A stretch of 48,633 bases of DNA from contig NZ_PGCP01000020.1 of assembly GCF_002812985.1 (NCBI RefSeq), positions 1-48,633 of the forward strand, read 5' to 3'. Below the pieces are notes generated by a model that saw only the letters and a program-made list of their open reading frames with translations, was not told where the DNA came from and searched no databases. Below are positions 19,000 through 26,206 of this stretch, one piece after another. Numbering within the stretch: the first letter of the stretch is position 1; each line of letters begins with the position of its first letter. A program made the position numbers and the translations under genes. Origin of the DNA: Aeromonas lusitana. Lineage in GTDB: Bacteria > Pseudomonadota > Gammaproteobacteria > Enterobacterales > Aeromonadaceae.

Positions 19000-19023
19000 C
19001 ATGCCAGCCGCCAGGCTGGCATG
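19000..19023. terminator. Strong hairpin between the convergent cysM and alcohol dehydrogenase genes
   Basis: A perfect 10-bp stem CATGCCAGCC/GGCTGGCATG with loop GCCA. No T run follows on either strand, so it may be a weak or factor-assisted terminator or a REP-like element. It resembles the palindrome at 3164-3192 (both have ATGCC...GGCAT arms). Confidence 0.5.
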
Positions 19024-19064
19024 GGGTGGAATATTATGCTGTTTCAGTCATTTTTATCAGCATG

Positions 19065-20249
19065 TTATTCCCACACCTGCTCCAGCAGCGACATGAGCTG
19101 TTCCCTGTCGGCATCCTTGCGGTTATAGAGCAGGGCGCCGTCGTTGATGGCGAGATCCCGAATGTCGGTGAGCACGGATCTGTCGGTGACGCCGGCTTCC
19201 GCCAGGGTACGCGGCAGCCGCACCGCCTCCCACAACATATCGCGCAGGGCGTTCAAGGCATCGATGCAGGCCTGTGGCCGCAAGGGGGTGGGGGTCGCTG
19301 CGAAGCGCTCGGCCCCCACCAGTGGCAGCAGCAGCCGGGCCAGCTCTTCATCTATCTGTGGCCTGTTGTAGTCCAGCACTGTGGGCAGGAACAGGTTCAT
19401 GCACAGGCCGTGGGGCAGGTGACAGCGGGCCCCCAGGCTGTGGCCGAGGGCATGCACCAGCCCCACCATGGAGTTGGAAAACGCCATGCCCGCCAGGGTC
19501 GACCCCTCCGCCAGTTGCAGCCGTAATCCCTTGTCTTGCGGCTGTGCCAGCACCTGGGGCAGGGCGCTGGCTATCTTCTCCACCGCCATCAGGGCCAGGG
19601 CGTCGCTCACTGGGTTCTTGCCGTTGCCGATGAAGGCCTCAATGGCATGGGTCATGGCATCCATGGCGGTGGCGGCCGTGATGGGCAGCGGCAGCCCCTG
19701 GGTGAGGCGCGGATCCAGCACCGCCAGCTGGGGCAGCAGGAAGGGAGAGGTGAAGGGCACCTTGCGCCCGCTCCGTTCATCCCGGATCACCGCGACCAGA
19801 GTCACCTCAGAGCCGGTACCCGCCGTGGTGGGCACCACAGCCAAGGGATTCAGGGGGCGGGTCAGACTGCCGGCGCCCGCATGATCCAGCAAGGACTCTC
19901 CCCCCAGGGTGGCGAGTATGTTGACCGCCTTGGCGGTGTCGATGACGGAGCCGCCGCCCAGTGCCACCAGGCTGTCGCAGCCGAGCTTGCGGTAACGAAC
20001 GGCTATCTGCTCCACCACGGCGGTGGAAGAATCCGCCGGGATCTCGTCCCAGCAGGCCATCACGGGCAGGCCGCCCTCGCTCAGCAGCCCCTGCACCAGG
20101 GTTGCCAGGCCGCTGGCACTGACCCCCTTGTCGGTGAGCAGCAGGGGGCGCGATGCCCCAAGTGCCATCAGCTCGCTGGCCAACTGCTCCAGCGCCTGCT
20201 CACCCGCCATCAGCTTGACCGGGCAGAAGAAATCATAATATCGGCTCAT
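19065..20249 (-). CDS. Iron-containing alcohol dehydrogenase
   Basis: 394 aa, type III alcohol dehydrogenase. NAD-binding GGGSVIDTAKAVN, then PTTAGTGSEVT, and the metal-binding segment DAMTHAIEAF ... HALGHSLGARCHLPHG. Start ATG 20249 has GGGAG 8 nt upstream; the frame is open six codons further, without a ribosome site. It is the last gene of an operon with an SCP2-like protein, a TetR regulator and an aldehyde dehydrogenase, which suggests the stepwise oxidation of an alcohol to an acid, or the reverse. The substrate is unknown; the SCP2-like neighbour hints at something hydrophobic. Confidence 0.9.
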   Translation of the reverse strand: MSRYYDFFCPVKLMAGEQALEQLASELMALGASRPLLLTDKGVSASGLATLVQGLLSEGGLPVMACWDEIPADSSTAVVEQIAVRYRKLGCDSLVALGGGSVIDTAKAVNILATLGGESLLDHAGAGSLTRPLNPLAVVPTTAGTGSEVTLVAVIRDERSGRKVPFTSPFLLPQLAVLDPRLTQGLPLPITAATAMDAMTHAIEAFIGNGKNPVSDALALMAVEKIASALPQVLAQPQDKGLRLQLAEGSTLAGMAFSNSMVGLVHALGHSLGARCHLPHGLCMNLFLPTVLDYNRPQIDEELARLLLPLVGAERFAATPTPLRPQACIDALNALRDMLWEAVRLPRTLAEAGVTDRSVLTDIRDLAINDGALLYNRKDADREQLMSLLEQVWE

Positions 20250-20300
20250 CTTGTTACTCCCTGTCATAGAGCAGTCAAAAAATCGGAATGGAAAAGGCTC

Positions 20301-20327
20301 GGTTGTGGCGCTCTTGCGCCCTCAACC
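20301..20327 (-). other. Hairpin at the junction of the SCP2-like and alcohol dehydrogenase genes
   Basis: GGTTG...GGCGC-TCTT-GCGCC...CAACC forms a two-part stem that covers the stop codon of the upstream gene. No T run follows. It could reduce read-through or stabilise the upstream messenger part. Confidence 0.4.
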
Positions 20328-20825
20328 CGTCAACAGCCCCAGATAGATGCGTCCCGCCCGGGCCAGCTTGGCGGTGGGGCTTGGGTAGTGGCGCATCAGG
20401 GACTCGGCGATGAAGGCAGGCAGGATCAGGGCCTGCAGCTGCTCGATGGCGCGCACCAGATGCATGGCGACGGTGAGATCCCCCTCTACCAACAAGCGGT
20501 TCTCGCAAAAGGCCTGATTGATACCGAGCCGAAAACTGAGGGCCCGAAAGGCGATGGCCGGATGCTTGAAGCACACGCGCAGCGGATGTGGCACAACCTG
20601 GGAGGGTGCGCCACAGCGCCAGCGCCCCTCCCGCTTGTGAAGCACCAGGCCTTGCCGGTAACCCGCTATCTCCAGCCGGATGCAGAGCCCGTCTGGCAGG
20701 GGGGATAGCTCACGGCGAACTGCCTCATCGACCCGGGCTGCGCGGCACAGGGTGCGTCCCAGCACCCACAGCAGGCTGAGGTTCCAGAGCCGATGGCCCT
20801 GGGAATACAAGGCATCAAGCTTCAT
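20322..20825 (-). CDS. SCP2-like (sterol-carrier fold) protein
   Basis: 167 aa. The middle and end (IRLEIAGYRQGLVL, VCFKHPAIAFRALSFRLG, FCENRLLVEGDLTVAMHLVRAIEQLQALILP) look like the lipid-binding SCP2 fold found in bacterial sterol-carrier-like proteins; this is pattern recognition, not a profile result. No signal peptide. ATG 20825 lies inside the end of the tetR gene (11-nt overlap). A carrier for a long-chain alcohol, aldehyde or acyl substrate would fit the operon. Confidence 0.65.
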   Translation of the reverse strand: MKLDALYSQGHRLWNLSLLWVLGRTLCRAARVDEAVRRELSPLPDGLCIRLEIAGYRQGLVLHKREGRWRCGAPSQVVPHPLRVCFKHPAIAFRALSFRLGINQAFCENRLLVEGDLTVAMHLVRAIEQLQALILPAFIAESLMRHYPSPTAKLARAGRIYLGLLTG

Positions 20826-21393
20826 GGAGACCTCCCGCGATGGCAGACCAGAACAGGGTGAAGGCCCCCTCTTGCCACTCAGTGTCTTGCCCAAGCTCGG
20901 GCCGATCGACAAACAGGGAGGCGCAGGCCAGGAACTGGCTCTGACACACCTCCAGCATCAGCTCGGGCGGCACCTGCTGCAGCGCGCCGCTGGCCTGGCC
21001 TTGCGCCAGCAGCTGGGGCAGGAAGCGCAGGGTGTCGCTCAAGATCTGGCTGCGCAGTGGGCGAGCCAGCAAGGGGGAGTGGAAGAAATCCAGCACAAAC
21101 TTGAGCTCATCAGGATGCTCAATCATCCAGACCATGGCCTGGCCCCAGTAGTGGCGGGCCTGGGCCTTGAGGGGCTGGGCTGGGTCCGCCTCGCTGATGG
21201 CGCTGCCAAGGCGCTGCTTGATGTCCTGGTAGAGCTGCTGGATCAATACCTCCTTGCTCGGGAAGTGGTGAAACAGGGTGCCATTGGCCACCCCGGCGGC
21301 CTTGGCGATGCGGGCGGTGGCGGCGCCTTGCAGGCCGTCCTCGGCACACAGGGCGAGGGCGGCGGCCAGGATCTGGCGGCGTTTATCTGTCAT
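20815..21393 (-). CDS. TetR-family transcriptional regulator
   Basis: 192 aa. The N-terminal helix-turn-helix (about 4-50: RRQILAAALALCAEDGL, TARIAKAAGVANGTLFHHFPSKEVL) is typical of TetR. The C-terminal ligand domain is not recognisable by family. It lies 9 nt after the aldehyde dehydrogenase stop and overlaps the SCP2-like gene, so it is inside the operon it probably represses. The palindrome at 22859-22874 is the likely operator. Confidence 0.92.
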   Translation of the reverse strand: MTDKRRQILAAALALCAEDGLQGAATARIAKAAGVANGTLFHHFPSKEVLIQQLYQDIKQRLGSAISEADPAQPLKAQARHYWGQAMVWMIEHPDELKFVLDFFHSPLLARPLRSQILSDTLRFLPQLLAQGQASGALQQVPPELMLEVCQSQFLACASLFVDRPELGQDTEWQEGAFTLFWSAIAGGLHEA

Positions 21394-21402
21394 GAGCGTC
21401 TC

Positions 21403-22836
21403 CTAGCGCAGGAACAGGGCCATCATCAGGCGCTGATACCAGCGTCGATAGGGGGGATAGACCAGAGAGCCGGTGCTGAATTTGCCCCGACTGAGCACAG
21501 TCTTCGCCTTGGAGAAGGTGAGAAACCCCTCGTGGCCGTGATAGTGGCCCATGCCGGAGGGGCCGATGCCGCCGAAGGGAGCATCATCCGCAGCTACCTG
21601 GAACAGGCTCTCGTTGATGGCCATGCCGCCGGCGTGGGTCTCCCGGGTGACGCGTGCCTGCAGCGCCGGATCCAGGCTCATCAGATAGAGGGCAAGCGGG
21701 CGCGGGCGTGCCGCTATATAGGCGAGCGCCTGCTCCAGGTCATCGTAGGGAACGAGGGGTAGCAGGGGGCCGAAGATCTCCTGCTGCATCAGCTGGCAGT
21801 GCTCGGGCACCTCGGTCAGCAGGTGGGGCAGCAGGCGTCGGGTGCCGTCATCCCGCGCCGGTGAGGCGCAGGGGTGCAGCTGGGCGCCCGCCTGCTCGGC
21901 CTCCGCCAGCCAGCCGGTGAGGCGCTGATACTGGCGCTCATTGATGATGGCGCCATAGTCCGGACTCGCCACCCCCTTGGGGTAGAGGCGGTTGAAGTGG
22001 CGCCGGTACGCCTCGATGAAGGCCTGCTCCTGGCCACGGGGCAGCAGCACATAGTCCGGGGCCACGCAGATCTGGCCGGCGTTGAGGCTCTTGCCGAAGA
22101 TCATCCGCTCCACCGCCAGCGCCAAGGGCATGTCGGGGGCGATGAGACAGGGGCTCTTGCCGCCGAGCTCCAGGGTGAGCGGCGTGAGCTGGGGCGCGGC
22201 GGCCGCCATCACCTGTTTGCCCACGGCGGTCGAGCCGGTGAACAGCAGGTGATCGAAGGGCAGTGTGCTAAACGCCGCCGCGACTTCGGCATCTCCCTCG
22301 ATGACGCACACCTGGCGCTCGTCAAATACCTCGGCCAGCAGGGTCTGCAGCGCCGCATTGGTGTGGGGGGTGAACTCGGAGAGCTTGATCATGGCCCGGT
22401 TGCCGGCGGCGATGGCGCTGATGAGGGGGCCCAGGCTCAGCATCACGGGGAAGTTCCAGGGCACCATGATGCCCACTACCCCGAGGGGCTGGTAGTGCAC
22501 CTCGACCCTGGCCGGCGCCAGCAGCAGGCCGGCGTGGCGACGCTGAGGTTTCATCCAGCGGCCGAGGCGCTTGTGGGTGTAATTGATCTGCATGACGCAA
22601 GGGAGGATGTCGGCGATCAGGGAGTCATAGTCGCTGCGCTGGCCATAGTCTTGGGCCAGGGCATCACACAGCCCTTGCTTGTGGGCGAGCAGGGCGTGTT
22701 TGAGCCGCTGCAGTTGGGCGCGGCGCTCGCTTAAGCTCGGCATGGGATCCTCCTGATAGGCTTGCCTGAGGTGGAGCAGTCGATCAGGCAGGGCAAACTT
22801 GTCGGTGTGGGGGACTTGTCGCTGTATCGCTTCCAT
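21403..22836 (-). CDS. Aldehyde dehydrogenase, coniferyl-aldehyde dehydrogenase (CalB) type
   Basis: 477 aa NAD(P)-dependent enzyme. Substrate and cofactor motifs: VPWNFP, FTGSTAVGK, LELGGKSP with the general-base Glu, and the catalytic Cys in NAGQICVAPDYV. The C-terminal part ends with a hydrophobic stretch typical of class-3-like ALDHs. The N-terminal LRQAYQEDPMPSLSERR is characteristic of the CalB-like group. GGAG lies 8 nt before ATG 22836. First gene of the four-gene operon. Confidence 0.9.
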   Translation of the reverse strand: MEAIQRQVPHTDKFALPDRLLHLRQAYQEDPMPSLSERRAQLQRLKHALLAHKQGLCDALAQDYGQRSDYDSLIADILPCVMQINYTHKRLGRWMKPQRRHAGLLLAPARVEVHYQPLGVVGIMVPWNFPVMLSLGPLISAIAAGNRAMIKLSEFTPHTNAALQTLLAEVFDERQVCVIEGDAEVAAAFSTLPFDHLLFTGSTAVGKQVMAAAAPQLTPLTLELGGKSPCLIAPDMPLALAVERMIFGKSLNAGQICVAPDYVLLPRGQEQAFIEAYRRHFNRLYPKGVASPDYGAIINERQYQRLTGWLAEAEQAGAQLHPCASPARDDGTRRLLPHLLTEVPEHCQLMQQEIFGPLLPLVPYDDLEQALAYIAARPRPLALYLMSLDPALQARVTRETHAGGMAINESLFQVAADDAPFGGIGPSGMGHYHGHEGFLTFSKAKTVLSRGKFSTGSLVYPPYRRWYQRLMMALFLR

Positions 22837-22858
22837 AAAGACTCCGCTCTAAAAATAG

Positions 22859-22874
22859 CCGACTGATTAGTCGG
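22859..22874. promoter_or_regulatory. Candidate TetR-type operator of the aldehyde dehydrogenase operon
   Basis: CCGACT-GATT-AGTCGG is an inverted repeat with perfect 6-bp arms, 23-38 nt before the ALDH ATG and just downstream of the predicted -10. The size and position suit a TetR-family dimer, most simply the regulator encoded in the same operon. Confidence 0.6.
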
Positions 22875-22878
22875 TCTG

Positions 22879-22907
22879 AGCTTATCGTCTCGTTACGAAC
22901 TTGTAAA
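22879..22907 (-). promoter_or_regulatory. Probable promoter of the ALDH-tetR-SCP2-ADH operon
   Basis: On the minus strand: TTTACA (-35), a 17-nt spacer, TAAGCT (-10). The operator palindrome begins 4 nt after the -10 and covers the likely start point. Confidence 0.5.
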
Positions 22908-22985
22908 CTAGGAGGGGGGCTGCGGATGCGTTATGGGTAGCTGGAGGCGTCGAACTGTGCGGATGGCCACAGTTTTGGGGAGTAA

Positions 22986-23005
22986 AATTGGATTTATATC
23001 CAATT
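22986..23005. promoter_or_regulatory. Perfect palindrome upstream of the 97-aa gene
   Basis: Arms AATTGGAT and ATCCAATT (8 bp, perfect) around TTAT, 43 nt before ATG 23048. It could be an operator for this gene or its divergent neighbour. I do not recognise the regulator. Confidence 0.45.
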
Positions 23006-23047
23006 GTGGGTAGTTTGGTTTCATCAACACACTATGGAGAGCTGCAC

Positions 23048-23341
23048 ATGACCAGGGAACTGCACAGCCTGTTGGCCCGGCTGGACGATGTGATCGAGCG
23101 CATGCCGGACAGTTTCAACACCTATGAGTTTGCCCAGAAGCTGGCGCTGCAACATCAGAGAGAGTATTTCGCTGCGGGCCACTCCCTGGCCGGGCAGGAG
23201 AAGAACCTGCTGCGGCTGCTCCATGAGAAGATTGCCGAGGCGCTGGCTGCTTGCGATGGGGTGATAGAAGGGGCCCTGTTGCCCTGCGTCACCCCCTGGG
23301 GGGAGAGGGCCGTCTCACCGCGCTGGCATCGCAAGCACTGA
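23048..23341 (+). CDS. Hypothetical protein, 97 aa
   Basis: Not recognised. Mostly helical and charged (LLARLDDVIERMPDSFNTYEFAQKL; LLRLLHEKIAEALA), no membrane segment or signal peptide, and a less conserved-looking C-terminal tail (WGERAVSPRWHRKH). ATG 23048 has GGAGA 9 nt upstream; the frame is open to 22988. A good terminator follows, and a palindrome precedes it, which supports a real single-gene unit. Confidence 0.65.
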   Translation: MTRELHSLLARLDDVIERMPDSFNTYEFAQKLALQHQREYFAAGHSLAGQEKNLLRLLHEKIAEALAACDGVIEGALLPCVTPWGERAVSPRWHRKH

Positions 23342-23361
23342 GTCTGCGGGTATCCAATACG

Positions 23362-23383
23362 AAAAGGCCCCGAGGGGCCTTTT
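23362..23383. terminator. Bidirectional terminator between the 97-aa gene and nlpC
   Basis: 10-bp stem AAAAGGCCCC/GGGGCCTTTT around GA, for two convergent genes. Confidence 0.85.
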
Positions 23384-23412
23384 CGTTATCAAGCTTTCAC
23401 TATCAAGCAGGG

Positions 23413-23865
23413 TTATTGCGTCAGGCGCCTGGCCTGCCAGTAGCGGCTGTTCCAGTAGACGTTGTCGAGGCGGGAGCGGATCACCCCCTTGCTGGTGGAG
23501 GCGTGGATAAACTCGCCGGCACCGGTATAGACGCCCACGTGATACTGCTGCCAGCCGGTCTTGAAGAAGACGAGATCGCCGTATTGCAGGCGGTAGCGAT
23601 CCACCGGCCTGCCGAGGCTCGCCTGGGATTCCGTGGTTCTCGGCAACTGGTAGCCGAGCACCTGGCTGTAGGCGAGCTGGGTGAAGGCGGAGCAGTCCAG
23701 CCCGGCTCTGTCCTCGCCGCCCATGCGATAGGGCACGCCGCGCCACTGCTGATAGAAGCCGTCAAACACGCCGCTCTGGCGCGGGGGCGTTGGGGCTGGC
23801 TCCGGGGTACTGGAGCAGGCGGTCAGCAACAGGGCCAGCAGGGGCGGCAGTAACGTGCGTAACAT
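23413..23865 (-). CDS. nlpC: NlpC/P60 family lipoprotein (peptidoglycan endopeptidase)
   Basis: 150 aa. Lipoprotein signal ending LLTAC (lipidated Cys17), then a short Pro-rich linker and an NlpC/P60 domain. The catalytic triad is visible: Cys58 in GLDCSAF, His109 in YHVGVY, His121 in FIHAS. The sequence FIHASTSKGV...NVYWNSRYWQARR is nearly that of E. coli NlpC. AAGGAG precedes ATG 23865; the longer frame to 23937 is not supported. Probably cleaves D-glutamyl-meso-DAP or DAP cross-link bonds in the cell wall. Confidence 0.92.
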   Translation of the reverse strand: MLRTLLPPLLALLLTACSSTPEPAPTPPRQSGVFDGFYQQWRGVPYRMGGEDRAGLDCSAFTQLAYSQVLGYQLPRTTESQASLGRPVDRYRLQYGDLVFFKTGWQQYHVGVYTGAGEFIHASTSKGVIRSRLDNVYWNSRYWQARRLTQ

Positions 23866-23978
23866 CGGAACTCCTTGATAGGGCACGCGACTTATCATAG
23901 ACAGAGTTTCTGCCTGGAACCTGAATAGCGATAACATAATTGTCTGCTTTGTGCAGAAAATGCATCAATAACCCACTG

Positions 23979-24893
23979 CTAGCCTGCCTTTTTGGGCTCG
24001 ATCAGCGGTGCCAGCAGCTCGGCCAGCTTGTAGAAGGTCTGCACCCGGGTGGTGCTGGGGCGCCACACCAGGCCTATCTCGCGATAGGGCTTCTCCCCCG
24101 GCAGGGGAATGGCCACCAGATCCGAGTTGTCGAGGATGCCCGCATCTATGGCCATCTGGGGCAGGAAGGTGGTGCCCAGACCTGCGCCCACCATCTGCAC
24201 TAGCGTATGCAGGCTGGTGGCGGCAAACGGGTTGATCTTGCTCTTGTCCCTCAGTCGGCAGGCGCTCACCGCATGCTCGGTCAGGCAGTGCTCCCGCTCC
24301 AGCAGGAAGATGCTCTGGTTGGGCAACTCCTTGTAATCGAACGGCATGTGCAGGCCGGCCGCCATGTGGGACGGCATCACCATGTGGAAGGGATCGACTC
24401 CCACCATCTTGCTGTGAAAACCGCCGATCTCTACCGGCAGCGCCAGGATCAGCAGATCGAGCTGCCCCTGCTCCAGCTGCTTGAGCAAGTTGGTGGTGGT
24501 GTCTTCCCGCAGCAGCAGTTCCAGCTCCGGATACTCCTTGCCACATACCTGCAGCAGCTTGCTCAGCAGGAAGGGGGCTATGGTCGGGATGCAGCCGAGC
24601 CGGACGGTGCCGTGCATGACGCCGCCCTGTTGCTGGCCGAGCTCCATCAGATCCCGGGCGTCGGAGAGCAGGTTGCGCGCCCGGGCGACGATTTCCATGC
24701 CCACCGGCGTCATGATGAAGCTCTTGTGATCCCGCTCAACCAGTTGCAGGTTCATCATGTCTTCCAGGGTCTGGATCCCGGTGCTCAGGGTGGACTGGCT
24801 GACATGGCAGGCCTTGGCGGCGCGGTTGAAGTTTTTGTGCTCATCCAGAGCGACCAGATATTGCAGCTGTTTCAGGCTGGGCCAACGTTGCAT
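23979..24893 (-). CDS. oxyR: LysR-family regulator, OxyR type
   Basis: 304 aa. N-terminal winged helix (about 6-65: LKQLQYLVALDEHKNFNRAA, HVSQSTLSTGIQTLED) and C-terminal substrate-like domain. The peroxide-sensing cysteine pair is conserved: Cys203 in EREHC and Cys212, eight residues apart as in E. coli Cys199/Cys208. ATSLHTLVQMV and IGLVWRPS also match OxyR. Overall similarity to the E. coli protein is moderate, so this could be a second, diverged OxyR in the genome. No catalase, peroxidase or recG-like neighbour is present. A match to the OxyR motif lies directly upstream. The ribosome site before ATG 24893 is weak. Confidence 0.85.
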   Translation of the reverse strand: MQRWPSLKQLQYLVALDEHKNFNRAAKACHVSQSTLSTGIQTLEDMMNLQLVERDHKSFIMTPVGMEIVARARNLLSDARDLMELGQQQGGVMHGTVRLGCIPTIAPFLLSKLLQVCGKEYPELELLLREDTTTNLLKQLEQGQLDLLILALPVEIGGFHSKMVGVDPFHMVMPSHMAAGLHMPFDYKELPNQSIFLLEREHCLTEHAVSACRLRDKSKINPFAATSLHTLVQMVGAGLGTTFLPQMAIDAGILDNSDLVAIPLPGEKPYREIGLVWRPSTTRVQTFYKLAELLAPLIEPKKAG

Positions 24894-24905
24894 AAGGGGA
24901 ACCCG

Positions 24906-24920
24906 ATAGTTGCTATCTAT
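24906..24920. promoter_or_regulatory. OxyR-motif match upstream of oxyR
   Basis: ATAG-TTGCTAT-CTAT fits the full OxyR half-motif ATAGnTnnnAnCTAT. The second half expected 7 nt further on is poor (CATT...CATC). It ends 13 nt before the oxyR ATG, which suits autorepression. The remaining 24921-25190 shows no gene or clear element. Confidence 0.6.
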
Positions 24921-25190
24921 TTGATTTCATTAATCTACCATCGGAAGCGCACTTTGTCGCCGAGATTAGGCGCGCGTCTCGCGCATGGCAGAGTGTCATA
25001 TCGCAAGCGGCTGAAAAGATGAGGGTTAGCTGCCCAGAGGCGCAGCCGCCCTGGCAGCTTATCCCCTTCTCCTGCGCCGTTGAAGCGCCCCTGTGAGGGG
25101 ATGTGATGGGGATCGGCATAGTGCTTATAGAACGCTTATGCGGCGGCTATGGCCCCGCACTTGGCCCCAGACTCTCATGGCTAGCGGCAT

Positions 25191-25219
25191 AAAAAAACGC
25201 GCCTATGGGCGCGTTTTTG
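25191..25219 (-). terminator. Intrinsic terminator of the ligase/transglutaminase/retropepsin unit
   Basis: 7-bp stem ACGCGCC/GGCGCGT with a 4-nt loop and a run of T on the minus strand, 19 nt after the ligase stop codon. Confidence 0.85.
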
Positions 25220-25237
25220 TCGTTGGGAGGGAGATCC

Positions 25238-26203
25238 CTACTCGTCGAAGATACCGAAGTGATCCTTGGCGAAGTTGACCCTCTGCTCCACGTTCATCTT
25301 GACCTGACCCAGCTTCTCTATGGTCTTGAGGTTCGGCACCAGGCCACGGCCGTTGGCGATCTGGATGGCGAGACCGGGACGGGCGTTGAGCTCCAGCAGC
25401 ATAGGGCCGCGGAACTTGTCGAGCACCATGTCGGTGCCGATATAGCCAAGGCCTGACATCTCGTAGCAAGAAGCTGCGAGCGTCAGCAGGGTATCCCAGT
25501 GGGGCACCTTGAGATCGTACAGATCGAGGCCAGTATCCGGGTGATGGCGCAGCGGGTTGCCAAACTGCACCGCCCGCAAGGCACGGCCGGTGCGGATGCA
25601 CAGACCCACCCCCACGGCGCCCTGGTGCAGGTTTGCCTTGCCGTCCGAGGCCGAGGTGGAGAGGCGCATCATGGCCATCACGGGGAAGCCCTTGAAGATG
25701 ATCACCCGGGCATCGGGCACCCCTTCGAACGAGTAGCCGTCGAACACGTCATCGAAGTTGATGAGGCCTTCCACCAGCGCCACGTCGGGCTTGCCGCCGA
25801 GGGAATAGAGGCCCGCCAGGATGTTGGAGACATGACGCTCCAAGTCCTGACCGTTGCAGGCGGTGCCGTTCGGCTTGTAGAAGAGGCCGTCTTCCTGGCG
25901 CAGGATCACCAGGATCCCCTTGCCGCCCGAGCCGCGAGCCGGCTTGATGCAGAAGCCTGGCCAATCCTTGACCAGCGTCGTGATACGGGTCACGTCGTGC
26001 TGCTCGCGGATGGTGCCGATGAGCTCGGGCACCGTCACCCCCGCATCCAGCGCGATGCGCTTGGTCTGCAACTTGTCATCCACCAGGGGATAGAGGCTGC
26101 GCGGGTTGTAACGGCTGATGTAGGAGTGGTTGCGCTTGTTCATGCCGAGGATGCCTGCCTGGGACAGGCTCCACGGACTGGTGTATTTTTCCCAGAACCA
26201 CAT
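25238..26203 (-). CDS. Alpha-L-glutamate ligase-like protein (RimK-related ATP-grasp)
   Basis: 321 aa. ATP-grasp fold: lid and phosphate-binding region GFCIKPARGSGGKGILVI (about residues 82-99) and the metal/catalytic end LLELNARPGLAIQIANGRG (about 270-288). It belongs to the RimK-related family that forms peptide-like bonds between glutamate and an acceptor carboxylate, but lacks the usual RimK N-terminal domain. Starts 3 nt after the upstream membrane-protein gene. It is the last of three genes that travel together in many gammaproteobacteria. Acceptor and product are unknown to me. Confidence 0.88.
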   Translation of the reverse strand: MWFWEKYTSPWSLSQAGILGMNKRNHSYISRYNPRSLYPLVDDKLQTKRIALDAGVTVPELIGTIREQHDVTRITTLVKDWPGFCIKPARGSGGKGILVILRQEDGLFYKPNGTACNGQDLERHVSNILAGLYSLGGKPDVALVEGLINFDDVFDGYSFEGVPDARVIIFKGFPVMAMMRLSTSASDGKANLHQGAVGVGLCIRTGRALRAVQFGNPLRHHPDTGLDLYDLKVPHWDTLLTLAASCYEMSGLGYIGTDMVLDKFRGPMLLELNARPGLAIQIANGRGLVPNLKTIEKLGQVKMNVEQRVNFAKDHFGIFDE

Positions 26204-26206
26204 CTG

